DNA from: Lentihominibacter butyricus
GTDB lineage: Bacteria > Bacillota > Clostridia > Peptostreptococcales > Anaerovoracaceae
Direction: 5' to 3'
Assembly (NCBI RefSeq): GCF_025567305.1
Contig: NZ_JAOQJP010000004.1
Span: 62,001 to 126,000, forward strand
DNA length: 64,000 nt
A model generated the notes under the pieces. The model did not search any database. It was given only the letters and a program-made list of their open reading frames with translations, and was not told the origin of the DNA. A program made the translations under genes and the position numbers. Positions 41,837 to 51,900 of the stretch are shown here, piece by piece; the first letter of the stretch is position 1; every line of letters begins with the position of its first letter.

Positions 41837-43672
41837 TTAAGATTTATATATCACGAGGTCTTCTACGATCGTCATGCTGTAGTCGCTTATGCCTTTTCCC
41901 TCGTTCGGATGTCCGGACGAGTACATCTGATCGGCTGCAAATATGCAGATCAGCGCGAGGCATACAGGTATCAGCACCTTGAGCTTTATCTTCCTTATCA
42001 TGTTGTCGAGCGAAGGCGCCAGCGCATATACTACCGCCATTCCGCCGAGCCCGAATGTGATCAGACCTTCCGCGCATATCCTGCCGTCGAGGTTGAGAAA
42101 GTACCCGCTGTAGTCCCACCATCTCAATCCTTTTGTCATCTCGAGATAAAGCGATGTGAAATACTCCACAAATCCGCTCAGTATCACTGCCGCAAAAAAT
42201 TCTCCCAGCGGATTGCGCCTGAACTTGTTCAGCAGTATCAGTATCAGCACTCCGCCGGCTCCGTATATCGGCAGCCACGGACCGTACATCGTGCCGCGGT
42301 TTATGAATACCCCGTCCTTTACGAGATGGAGGCTCACCTCCCACGTCCATCCTATGAACGAAAAGATGAAGAACATCAGCACCAGCGACGGTATCGAATA
42401 ATTTCTTATATAGTTCGGCGTCTCCAGACTTATCTTCTTTGCCCGGTGCTCCAGCGGCGAAAGTCTCGCCGGATAGATCTTCCCGTCGAAGACGTATTTC
42501 AGACGCCTGATATTGTCAGCTCTTGCCTGCTCCTTTTCATACTCGAGATCGCCGGGAGTTCCCAGCAGCATCACGCCGAGCCAGTTCTCCATGAACCCTC
42601 TTATGCCTTTTGCCTTTCTTGCTTCCGGCACCGGCTCATTGATGTAGTGCATCACATCGGCATAGCTTTTTTCCATCGCGGAAAGCTCAGGTCTCCTGAA
42701 AAGATATGTATCGTTGAGCTTTTCAGCGTAAGGGAGCCCTTTCTCCTTAGCAAGCTGGCGCAGCTTTACATAATATTCACAGTAGACTGCTGTCCTGTAT
42801 GCGTTGCTGTAAAACACGGACACGAGTCCCAGCGATATATAATCCAGCAGGAACCAGGGTATGAAGCTCAGGAATATCCTGAAGCACTCCCACTTGTGAC
42901 CTTTCATCATGTGCCTTGAAAGCGTTATCGCTTCATTTGCCCTGATATCCGGGTTTTCTGCAACTATGTACGGCACCATGAAATATGAGTAATGCTTTAT
43001 CGGGATCGCGATCACTGTCATTCCCCAGAGCAGCTTGTACACGAAAGTAAGCATCATCGTGAAAGCCGATTTTATCCATTTTCTGGACTTTACGAGATAT
43101 ACGAATGTGTAAAGCGGCACTTTGTCGTATATCCGGCCTTCCAGGAAAAGCCGCCTTGTCGTCACGACATAGCATTCCTTCAGCATGAACAGCAGCGCCA
43201 GATGATACAGCGCCGCGATGATCACGAACATCAGCACCACGAAGCTCTTCGATTTGAACACGCGCGTCGCTCTGTCGAACACGTCCACATATATCTTTCC
43301 CGAGCTTATCGAATTCGCCAGATCCGCAAACACGCCCTTCTGCCGCTCCAGTATCCTGTTGCCGTCTGCGCTTTTCAGGTTTTTCTCCACCTTTTCCGAA
43401 ATTCGCCGGCTCTCCTCTGCCTGCCCTTGTATAAGATTCGTTATCACTGCGTCTGCAACATTGGCATTAGTTATTCCCAAACCTTCTTTCGCCGAGTCGA
43501 GCGTCGAATATTCCTTCACATTTACCGGTGCGATATTGGCACGGATGCCGTCCAGCGATCCGCCGAACTCAGATCCCATGAATACCGCTATCAGGCAGAT
43601 CGCAACGAAAAGCCAGTAATTTTTCTTTAATGATCTCCTGCCGTTCTGCTTCAGCTCTTTTCTGTCTATCAT
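41837..43672 (-). CDS. DUF975 plus CmpB-type (ABC-transporter-like) membrane protein
   Basis: A 611-residue polytopic membrane protein made of two known parts. The N-terminal ~320 residues are a DUF975 domain (KQNGRRSLKKNYWLFVAI, then several membrane segments; SRHMMKGHKWECFRIFLSFIPW). From about 440, FFIFSFIGWTWEVSLHL, GPWLPIYGAGGVLILILL and the GYFLNLDGRICAEGLITFG block match the putative ABC-transporter type IV (CmpB-like, PF06541) family. No ATPase gene is nearby. Function unknown; likely an envelope protein. It lies 82 bases downstream of miaB and may be its distal operon member. Confidence 0.82.
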   Translation of the reverse strand: MIDRKELKQNGRRSLKKNYWLFVAICLIAVFMGSEFGGSLDGIRANIAPVNVKEYSTLDSAKEGLGITNANVADAVITNLIQGQAEESRRISEKVEKNLKSADGNRILERQKGVFADLANSISSGKIYVDVFDRATRVFKSKSFVVLMFVIIAALYHLALLFMLKECYVVTTRRLFLEGRIYDKVPLYTFVYLVKSRKWIKSAFTMMLTFVYKLLWGMTVIAIPIKHYSYFMVPYIVAENPDIRANEAITLSRHMMKGHKWECFRIFLSFIPWFLLDYISLGLVSVFYSNAYRTAVYCEYYVKLRQLAKEKGLPYAEKLNDTYLFRRPELSAMEKSYADVMHYINEPVPEARKAKGIRGFMENWLGVMLLGTPGDLEYEKEQARADNIRRLKYVFDGKIYPARLSPLEHRAKKISLETPNYIRNYSIPSLVLMFFIFSFIGWTWEVSLHLVKDGVFINRGTMYGPWLPIYGAGGVLILILLNKFRRNPLGEFFAAVILSGFVEYFTSLYLEMTKGLRWWDYSGYFLNLDGRICAEGLITFGLGGMAVVYALAPSLDNMIRKIKLKVLIPVCLALICIFAADQMYSSGHPNEGKGISDYSMTIVEDLVIYKS

Positions 43673-43754
43673 TGATATCTTTTGTCCCGTTTTTCCTTTT
43701 TATACTCTTGTCTGTTCTTCCGTTTTCTGTGCTGTTCTTACTGATCCCGACTGT

Positions 43755-45113
43755 TTATTCTGCTATCTTTCCTGTCAGGCTGAAGGTCTTTCCTTCTGTT
43801 ATCTCGACATTGACCATCTGTCCTATGAGCTCTCTGCCGCCTTCAAAGTCGACGAGCTTGAACCCCTCTGTCCTGCCTGTCAGTGTGTTTTCATTTTTCT
43901 TGCTCACGCCTTCTACGAGGACGCGCTCGATACGACCCTTATAGGCTGCGTTTTTCTCGGCGCTGTCTGCATTGACCGCATCCACCAGCCTGTCAAAACG
44001 CTGATGCTTGACCTCTTCCGGTATCTGATCCTCGTACTCTGCCGCAGGTGTGCCTTGTCTCACCGAATACAGGAACGTGAATGCCGAATCGTATTTCACA
44101 CTTCGCACGAGAGACAGCGTCTCCTCGAAGTCTTCTTCTGTCTCCCCCGGAAATCCCACTATGATATCCGTGCTTATCGCTATATCCGGAACTGCTTTCC
44201 TGAGCCTTTCCACTACCTCGAGATACTTCTCCCGCGTATACTTCCTGTTCATCCGTCTGAGCACTCTGTCGCTTCCCGCCTGCACCGGCAGATGTATGTA
44301 GTTGCACAGCTTGTTGCAGTCGACGAATGCCTGTATCAGCTTGTCCGACAGATCTTTAGGATGCGAGGTCATGAATCTGATACGCTCGAGTCCTTCTATA
44401 TCGTTTATCATATATATAAGATCTGCAAAATCGCACTCGCTGCCGCTTTCCCCGGCGCCTCTGTATGAGTTGACGTTCTGGCCCAGCAGGGTGACTTCCT
44501 TTACTCCGTCTGCGACAAGTCCCGTTATCTCTCTTACGATATCTTCCGGCTTCCTGCTCTTCTCTCTGCCTCTCGTGTACGGCACGATGCAGTACGTGCA
44601 GAAATTGTTGCAGCCGTACATGATGTTCACGAATGATTTGTGCTTGTAAAGCCTCTTCGCAGGCAGTCCCTCGACGATCTGATCGCTGTTCTCAAAAGTC
44701 TCCGCGATCTTTTTCTTCTCTGAGTACACTTTTTCGAGCAGTTCCGGGAATCTGTGTATGTTGTGGGTCCCGAAAATAATATCCACCCACGGATATTTGC
44801 TCTTGATGGTGTCGATGATGTGCTGCTGCTGCATCATGCATCCACATACGCATGCGACGTATTCGGGATTTTTCTCCTTGAGCTTCTTGAGCTGCCCCAG
44901 TGTTCCGAAAAACCTCTTGTCTGCGTTTTCTCTGACACTGCATGTGTTGATGATCGTGATGTCCGAATCGTCTCTCGACATCGTCTCGACACAGCCCTTT
45001 TCCTGGAGCATACCTGCGATCGTCTCTGAATCGTGCTCGTTCATCTGGCACCCGAATGTTATGATATTGTACTTCTTACCGTTGAGTAAATCCATCTCTT
45101 TATCCTTGTTCAT
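43755..45113 (-). CDS. miaB: tRNA-2-methylthio-N6-isopentenyladenosine synthase MiaB
   Basis: Radical SAM methylthiotransferase that adds the 2-methylthio group to i6A37 of tRNAs. The 452-residue protein has the N-terminal cluster cysteines Cys22, Cys58 and Cys92; the radical SAM cluster Cys168, Cys172, Cys175 in YGCNNFCTYCIVPYTRG; and a C-terminal TRAM domain. It overlaps gpsA by 14 bases. miaA is not in the window. Confidence 0.95.
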   Translation of the reverse strand: MNKDKEMDLLNGKKYNIITFGCQMNEHDSETIAGMLQEKGCVETMSRDDSDITIINTCSVRENADKRFFGTLGQLKKLKEKNPEYVACVCGCMMQQQHIIDTIKSKYPWVDIIFGTHNIHRFPELLEKVYSEKKKIAETFENSDQIVEGLPAKRLYKHKSFVNIMYGCNNFCTYCIVPYTRGREKSRKPEDIVREITGLVADGVKEVTLLGQNVNSYRGAGESGSECDFADLIYMINDIEGLERIRFMTSHPKDLSDKLIQAFVDCNKLCNYIHLPVQAGSDRVLRRMNRKYTREKYLEVVERLRKAVPDIAISTDIIVGFPGETEEDFEETLSLVRSVKYDSAFTFLYSVRQGTPAAEYEDQIPEEVKHQRFDRLVDAVNADSAEKNAAYKGRIERVLVEGVSKKNENTLTGRTEGFKLVDFEGGRELIGQMVNVEITEGKTFSLTGKIAE

Positions 45114-46095
45114 GTTTCTTGTCTCTGCCCATCAGGAGTTCTACAGCCTGAGCAGCTGTTATCTCTCCCTTTATAGCTCTGTAGATCGCCTCTGTTATAG
45201 GCATCTCCACGTTTTCTCTCTTTGCAAGCTCATAAGCGGCTTCGGTCGTGAACATTCCCTCAACGACCATGCCGACTTTTTTAGTCGCTTCATCAGGCGC
45301 CATGCCTTCGCCGATCATGATGCCGCATCTGCGGTTTCTTGAATGCATGCTGGTACACGTAACGATCAGATCGCCCGTGCCTGTCAGGCCTGCAAAAGTC
45401 TCAGGCTTTGCTCCGAGCTTCAGCCCCAGCCTCGTTATCTCTGCCAGGCCTCTGGTCATCAGTGCAGCCTTTGCATTGTCACCGAATCCCATGCCGTCGG
45501 ATATCCCCGCGCCGAGCGCTATGATATTCTTCAGCGCTCCGCCGAGCTCGACGCCTACGACGTCTTCTGTCGTGTAGACTCTGAATCTGTCTGTCATGAA
45601 AAGATCCTGCACTTTTTCGGCAGCCTCGATATTATATGATGCAGCCGCTACAGTCGTCGGCAGTCTCCTGCCTACTTCCTCGGCATGAGAAGGTCCCGAC
45701 AGCACGACGTATCTGTCCATGTCGATATGATCTGCCGCTATCTGAGACATCCTGAGCAGAGTTTTCTGTTCTATTCCTTTAGCTACATTTATGATCAGCG
45801 CATCGTCTTTGATATGTCCGAGAGCTGACGTCAGTGCGCTCCTGAAATGCTGCGCAGGTGCGGAAAACAGCACCACATCTGCATCAGCCAGTGCTTCCTC
45901 CACCGTATACGCTATCTTTATATTTTCATTGAGCGGTACTCCCGGAAGATAGTCGACGTTTTCCCGATTTTCTTCCATGGATCTCAGATGTTTTTCATCT
46001 ATGTCCCAGATCTTTACGCTGCCGCCTTTTCCGGCCAGAACCGTAGCAAGTGCTGTTCCCCAGCTGCCTGCGCCTATCACTCCTGTGGTCTTCAT
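45100..46095 (-). CDS. gpsA: Glycerol-3-phosphate dehydrogenase [NAD(P)+]
   Basis: Makes sn-glycerol 3-phosphate from dihydroxyacetone phosphate for phospholipid synthesis. The 331-residue protein opens GVIGAGSWGTALA and has the conserved VVLSGPSHAEEVGRRLPTT, the catalytic-lysine block GGALKNIIALGAGISDG and GLTGTGDLIVTC. It is directly downstream of plsY (no gap), so the two lipid-precursor steps are coupled. Confidence 0.96.
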   Translation of the reverse strand: MKTTGVIGAGSWGTALATVLAGKGGSVKIWDIDEKHLRSMEENRENVDYLPGVPLNENIKIAYTVEEALADADVVLFSAPAQHFRSALTSALGHIKDDALIINVAKGIEQKTLLRMSQIAADHIDMDRYVVLSGPSHAEEVGRRLPTTVAAASYNIEAAEKVQDLFMTDRFRVYTTEDVVGVELGGALKNIIALGAGISDGMGFGDNAKAALMTRGLAEITRLGLKLGAKPETFAGLTGTGDLIVTCTSMHSRNRRCGIMIGEGMAPDEATKKVGMVVEGMFTTEAAYELAKRENVEMPITEAIYRAIKGEITAAQAVELLMGRDKKHEQG

Positions 46096-46725
46096 TCAGT
46101 TTACCTCCTTTGCAGCCTCTTTCCTGTCTTTCTTTTTCTCAAATATGCTCATCACCGGCTCCTGTCCCTTGAAGAGTCTGACGATGTTTGCTCTGTGCTT
46201 TACGAGTATTATCACTGCCAGCACGACTCCGTACCATACGAACTCGGGCTGCATGAAATACGATATCACAGGGAAGCATGCCGCGCCCAGTATCGAGCCT
46301 ACCGACATCCTCCTGGTCACGAGCACGCCTATCACAACTACTCCGAGCGTCACAAGACCCATCAGCGGGTTCAGGCCCATCAGTGCTCCGAATGCAGTCG
46401 CTACGCCTTTGCCGCCCCTGAATCCGAAAAACACCGGCCATACATGTCCGCAGAACACTGCGACCACGCACCACATCGCTCCGACATGGCCCGCCAGCAG
46501 CAGACCCAGCAGCACCGCAGCCGTTCCCTTGAGAACATCGACGATAAGAGTTATCGCACCCGCTTTCTTTCCCATGACTCTGAGCGCGTTCGTCGTGCCT
46601 GCATTCCCGCTGCCTTCTTTTCTTATGTCTATTCCTTTGGCCTTGGCAAGCAGTATCGACGGCGAAATATTACCGATCAGATATGCGATCACAACGGCCA
46701 GTATCCTGAGCCAGATCTCATTCAT
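46096..46725 (-). CDS. plsY: Glycerol-3-phosphate acyltransferase PlsY
   Basis: Membrane acyltransferase that transfers the acyl group from acyl-phosphate (made by PlsX) to glycerol 3-phosphate. The 209-residue protein has about five membrane segments and the three loop motifs: EGSGNAGTTNALRV, the FFGFRGGKGVATAFG glycine-rich phosphate loop, and the C-terminal HRANIVRLFKGQE. It overlaps der by eight bases. PlsX is encoded 6.5 kb upstream in the same cluster. Confidence 0.95.
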   Translation of the reverse strand: MNEIWLRILAVVIAYLIGNISPSILLAKAKGIDIRKEGSGNAGTTNALRVMGKKAGAITLIVDVLKGTAAVLLGLLLAGHVGAMWCVVAVFCGHVWPVFFGFRGGKGVATAFGALMGLNPLMGLVTLGVVVIGVLVTRRMSVGSILGAACFPVISYFMQPEFVWYGVVLAVIILVKHRANIVRLFKGQEPVMSIFEKKKDRKEAAKEVN

Positions 46726-48043
46726 CTTCTTTCTCTCCCTTTTCTCTGAACACGAATTTTATCGAAGTCCCTTCGAACCCGAATGCCTCTCTGATCTTGT
46801 TCTCCATGTATCTCGCATACGAGAAATGCATGAGAGGTCTCGAATTGACCTTGAACGAGAACAGCGGCGGCTTTACACCTACCTGTGTCACATAGTATAT
46901 CTTGAGCCTCCTGCCCTTGTCGGACGGCGGCTGTTTCATCATGATAGCATCAGAAATGAGATTGTTGAGTCTTCCTGTCGGAACTCGCATAGCTCTGTTT
47001 TCTGCAACGTACTTTGCCATCTTTATCACGTTGTTGACTCTCTGTCCGGTGAGAACGGAGATGAACACTACAGGGGCATATGACATGAACGTGAGCTCTC
47101 TGGCGATATGCTTCCTGAATTCGTTCATCGTGTTGGTCTCTTTTTCGATAAGGTCCCATTTGTTGACTACGACTACGATGCCCTTGCCCGCTTCATGCGC
47201 TATGCCTGCGATCTTCTTGTCCTGTTCGGTTATTCCCTCCTGCGCGTCGATCATCAGCAGGCACACGTCGCATCGCTCGATCGCCGCCACGGCTCTGATC
47301 ACGCTGAACTTCTCTATGTTCTCGTTTACCTTGCTCTTTCGCCTTATACCTGCCGTATCGATAAGCAGATATTTTTCCCCGTCTTTTTCAAACGGTGTAT
47401 CTATCGAGTCTCGCGTCGTTCCTGCTATCGGAGAAACTATCACGCGGTTCTCTCCGAGCAGCTTGTTTATCAGCGACGACTTGCCGACATTCGGCTTTCC
47501 GATCATCGCGAGCTTTATCGAATCTTCCTCCTCAGTCCCCGCGCCTTCCGGGAAGCTCTCGACTATACGGTCGAGCAGATCTCCGAGGTTCAGCATGTTC
47601 GCTGCCGAGATCGGTATAGGCTCGCCGAGCCCCAGCTCGTAAAAGTCATAAAAATCCTCGGGCAGTTTAGCCGTATCCACCTTGTTTACAGCGAGCACGA
47701 CCTGTTTTCCTGTCCTCATCAGCATTGAAGCCACTTCACGATCCGATGCTGTCACGCCGTCTTTCCCGTCGGTCATGAACAGTATCACATCAGAGGTGTC
47801 CATCGCCACCTCTGCCTGCTCTCTCATCTGCGACAGTATTATATCCTTGCTGTCAGGCTCTATGCCGCCTGTATCGATCAATGCGAAATGTACGCCCGAC
47901 CACTCCGCTTCAGCGTATATCCTGTCACGCGTAACTCCCGGGGTATCCTCTACGATCGACACTCTCTTTCCCACGACTTTATTGAAAAATGTTGACTTTC
48001 CAACATTCGGCCGTCCTACGACGGCTACTAACGGTTTACTCAT
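46718..48043 (-). CDS. der: Ribosome-associated GTPase Der (EngA)
   Basis: Double GTPase for 50S assembly. Two G domains are plain: GRPNVGKSTFFNK at the N-terminus and GKPNVGKSSLINKLL near 180, each with DTPG/DTAG and NKVD/NKWD motifs. A C-terminal KH-like domain ends the 441-residue protein, the normal length. It overlaps ftsY by eight bases and plsY by eight. Confidence 0.97.
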   Translation of the reverse strand: MSKPLVAVVGRPNVGKSTFFNKVVGKRVSIVEDTPGVTRDRIYAEAEWSGVHFALIDTGGIEPDSKDIILSQMREQAEVAMDTSDVILFMTDGKDGVTASDREVASMLMRTGKQVVLAVNKVDTAKLPEDFYDFYELGLGEPIPISAANMLNLGDLLDRIVESFPEGAGTEEEDSIKLAMIGKPNVGKSSLINKLLGENRVIVSPIAGTTRDSIDTPFEKDGEKYLLIDTAGIRRKSKVNENIEKFSVIRAVAAIERCDVCLLMIDAQEGITEQDKKIAGIAHEAGKGIVVVVNKWDLIEKETNTMNEFRKHIARELTFMSYAPVVFISVLTGQRVNNVIKMAKYVAENRAMRVPTGRLNNLISDAIMMKQPPSDKGRRLKIYYVTQVGVKPPLFSFKVNSRPLMHFSYARYMENKIREAFGFEGTSIKFVFREKGEKEDE

Positions 48044-48935
48044 ACATTATCCCTTCCGCGAATTCTGCCGGATCGAACTCCTTCAGATCCTCGATGCCTT
48101 CTCCTACTCCTATGAACTTGACAGGCATGTCGAATTCATCCGCTATTGTTATAACGATGCCTCCCTTTGCGGTGCCATCGAGTTTTGTAAGTATTATTCC
48201 TGTGATATCTGCAACATCTCCGAATTCCTTGACCTGAGACACGGCGTTCTTTCCTGTCGTCGCGTCGAGCACCAGCAGATTTTCCCTCGCAGCCTCAGGA
48301 AATTCGCGTCCGATGACTTTGTTCATCTTGTTAAGCTCGTCCATCAGGTTCTTTTTGTTCTGGAGCCTTCCTGCAGTGTCGCAGATCAGCACGTCTATAT
48401 TCTTGGCCTTCGCCGACTGGATCGCATCATAGATGACTGCCGACGGATCGGCGCCCTCAGCGTGCTTTACTATATTTATCCCTACTCTGTCAGCCCATAT
48501 GGAAAGCTGCTCCGATGCCGCCGCTCTGAATGTATCTGCCGCTGCCAGCATCACTGTCTTTCCCTCGAACTTCAGCTTATATGCGAGCTTTCCTATCGAA
48601 GTCGTCTTGCCTCCTCCGTTTATGCCTATCATCAGTATCACGAGCGGAGTCTGGCTGCACAGCTCCTGCTTGTCGTTCTTGTTGATGAGTCTCGCTATTA
48701 TATTGCTCAGTATCCTCTTCACGTCGTCCGGTGCTGCCGAGCTGTACGACTTGATCTCCTTGCGGAGAGTCTCTATTATCTTCATCGTAGTCTCCATGCC
48801 CACATCCGAAGTGATGAGTATTTCCTCAAGTTCCTCCAGGAGATCATCGTCTATCGAAGCTCTGCCCATCAGAGCGTCTCCGATCTTCTTCGAAAGTTTT
48901 CCCAGGAAGGAACGCTTTTTTCCTTCATTAAGCAT
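48036..48935 (-). CDS. ftsY: Signal recognition particle receptor FtsY
   Basis: SRP receptor GTPase that docks ribosome-SRP complexes at the membrane. The 299-residue form has only the NG core, without the long acidic A domain of E. coli. Motifs: GINGGGKTTSIGKLA (P-loop), DTFRAAASEQL, DTAGRLQNK, and TKLDGTAKGG. It lies 20 bases downstream of smc, the classic rnc-smc-ftsY order. The SRP RNA and ffh are not in the window. Confidence 0.96.
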   Translation of the reverse strand: MLNEGKKRSFLGKLSKKIGDALMGRASIDDDLLEELEEILITSDVGMETTMKIIETLRKEIKSYSSAAPDDVKRILSNIIARLINKNDKQELCSQTPLVILMIGINGGGKTTSIGKLAYKLKFEGKTVMLAAADTFRAAASEQLSIWADRVGINIVKHAEGADPSAVIYDAIQSAKAKNIDVLICDTAGRLQNKKNLMDELNKMNKVIGREFPEAARENLLVLDATTGKNAVSQVKEFGDVADITGIILTKLDGTAKGGIVITIADEFDMPVKFIGVGEGIEDLKEFDPAEFAEGIMYE

Positions 48936-48955
48936 CTGTCAATTCTCCTTCTGTA

Positions 48956-51900
48956 TCATAATTCAAAATCATTGTCAAACGAAAGTGAAAGCACTTTCGA
49001 CACACCCTTCTCCGGCATAGTTACTCCGTAGAGCGCGTCTGCATGTTCCATCGTAGCCTTCTGATGTGTCACCAGCGTGAACTGTATGCCGCTGAATTTC
49101 CTGAGACAGTTTATGAACCTGTCTATATTCGCATCATCCAGCGCAGCCTCTACCTCGTCCAGTATGCAGAACGGAGTCGGCTTTGCCTCGAGCACTGCAA
49201 ACATCAGCGCTATGGCAGTCAGCGTCTTTTCTCCTCCCGACAGCAGATTTATGTTCTGCAGTCTCTTTCCCGGAGGCTGTGCCACTATATCGATATCAGA
49301 GCTCAGCGGATCCTTTTCATCCGAAAGCCTCAGCTCTGCATGGCCTCCGCCGAACAGCTCCTTGAATTTGTTCTCGAAATTCACCACTATCTGATCGAAG
49401 CTTTCCTTGAACTTGACTCTTATCGTCTTGTCCATATCTGCTATCATTCCCGTCAGGCTGTCGACCGCTTCCTGTATGTCGGCTCTCTGCGACGCCAGGA
49501 AATCGTAACGTTCCTTTACCGTCTCATATTCTTCTATCGCACCGACATTGACTTCACCAAGCTCGCGCATGCGGTTCCTGATCTGCCTGCTTTCCTTGAC
49601 CGCCATCGACATCACGAACTCACTGCTCCTGAACTCCATCGCCTGTATGTACGATACTCCGAAGTCCTCCCACAGCCTGTTCTTGTAAGTGTCGAGCTGC
49701 GTCTCGTTTTTCGCGTTCTTTATCTCAAGCTCGTATTTCTGGTCCTGTACGCTGCCGAGCCTGCTGCTTATGCTTTCCTTTTCGGCATTCAGCTCTGCCG
49801 TGGTCTCACCGAGTCTGCTCTTCTCCGCCGCAAGTTCGGAAAGATACGTTTCAAGCCTGAGCTTTTCGCTTTCTTTCTCCCTGACCGCTGTATCGGTGTT
49901 GCCGCTTTCCGAAATTATGCGGACTTTTTCATTCTCCATATCTGCGAGCTCTGTCTGCCTTGCTGTGATATCAGCTTCGAGTTCATTCAGCGATGCAGTT
50001 ATCCTGTCCGCCATCGAATCGACGTGCTCTTTTTCACGCTCACAGCTGTTCACCTCGATCCTCGCAGCTGTTATCTCCTCGCTTATATCGTCAAATGACG
50101 ATTTCTGTTTTTCGTAAAGCTCACGCTGTTCTTCAGCCAGCTTTTCAGCATCCTGCGCGGCTTTTTCATCGGCTTCGATCCCGGCTTCGAGTTCCCGGAT
50201 CATCTTTCTGGAATTCTGTTTTTCAGCCTCTATGTTCGCAAGCTCTCTCTCCAGTCTGTCGCTTCCTGATCTTATATCCCGCAGCATGGTCTCGATCATC
50301 CTGATCTCGCTTTCCATGGAAAAATCCTGCTGCTCCTTTTCGCGAAGCTCAGCTTCGAGTTCCGTGATCCTGTCTGCCGCACGGCTTACTGTTTCACGCA
50401 CCTGCGTGAGCTCTGCCTCATGTCGCTGTATCGCTTCGCTTTTTTCTCTGATCTGATTTCGCAGCGATCCTATCTCTGCTTTCCGATCCAGTATATTCGC
50501 AGTCTTGTTTCTGTATTTTCCTCCGGTTATCGCTCCTCTGGCATTTATCACTTCGCCGTCCAGCGTAACGAAACGGAATTCAGCTCCGGATTTTGACATC
50601 CTGAGCGCATTGTCCATATTGTCCACTATGACTACTCTGCCAAGCAGATAATCTATGATCCCGCTGTACTGTCTGTCGTATTCGAGACAGTCCGGCCCGA
50701 ATCCCACGAAACCCGGCTCTCTTTCGAGCCTGCCGTTTCTGAATGCTCTGCCGTTCACCGAGCTTACCGGAAGGAACGTCATTCTTCCTGCTCTGTTTTC
50801 CTTGAGTGATCTGATCGCGGCCTTTGCACTGCTGTCATCGTCGCAGACGACATTCTGCAGCGCCGCTCCCAGCGCCGTCTCCATCGCGGTCTCGTATCCT
50901 GCCGGCACCTTTATCAGATCCGCCACAACGCCTCTGATGCCGCGAAGCCCAGATTTCATCACGTGTTTTACAGCATAGTTGTAGCCCTCGTAGTTGCTCT
51001 CCATCTCCTCGATGGTTTTCATTCTCGAGGAAAGCTGTCCCTGTGACAGTCTCAGGTCTTCCACGATCTTCACGAGTTCTCTTTCCCGAAGTCCGGCCTG
51101 CACGGAAGCCGATTTCTGCCCGGCGACCTGCTCCTTTACAGCTGAAAGCTCCTGCTGCAGCTGTTCGCGCTGGCCTTTTATCCTGTTCAGTCTGTCTATC
51201 GTCTCCTTGCTGCTGTCATCTCCCGATGATTTCTCCCGGAGCAAAGATTCCTGACGCTTTTCAAGAGTCTCCTGCAGCCTTTCCAGACTGCTTATCTCGG
51301 CGCGCCCCGAGCTCACGGAAGCTGTCAGTTCGAAAATATCGCTCTTATATCGGTCTGCCTGTGCCGCTATCGCAGCCAGCTCTCCCGCCGCGGTATCATA
51401 CAGCTCTGTCTTTTCATGCAGCGTGTCCGACGCTTCTGCGAACTTCCTGTCGATCTGCGCTTTCTTTTCTCTGAATTCACTCTGAGACAGCTTTTCCTTG
51501 TCATATTTCTGTTCCAGCTGTCTGATCTCTTCGGAAAGCCGCGCGGTGCTGACCTCTATTGACGCCAGCTTTTCTCTGTCGACCTGGCCCTTGTTCACAG
51601 CGGAATTCAGCTCATCTATCGCCGTCAGCAGCTTTTCCTGAGTCTCTGCTGCCAGTTCCTCCAGCGCCTGATTCCTGCTGCCGTTTTCAGCAAGTGCACG
51701 CTCCAGCTCGGTTTTCCTGTCGCTGCACTCATCTATCAGTAACTTCAACTCAGCGAGATCCTCTTTTATATAATTGTTTTTGCTCTCGAGATTTTCAATA
51801 TTTTTGAGTGTTATATTGATCTCAAGCTCTTTGTATCTGTCTCTGAGTTCAAGATACTCCTTCGCCTTTCTGCTGTCTTCGGCAAGTCCGCCGATCCTGC

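Noticed and set aside
41333..42919. 528-codon plus-strand open frame
   Set aside because: It is antisense to spoIVA and the DUF975/CmpB gene, has no ribosome site and its composition (many His, Arg, Tyr) is that of a shadow frame.
47682..49031. 449-codon plus-strand open frame
   Set aside because: Antisense to der, ftsY and the end of smc, which are complete and well conserved.
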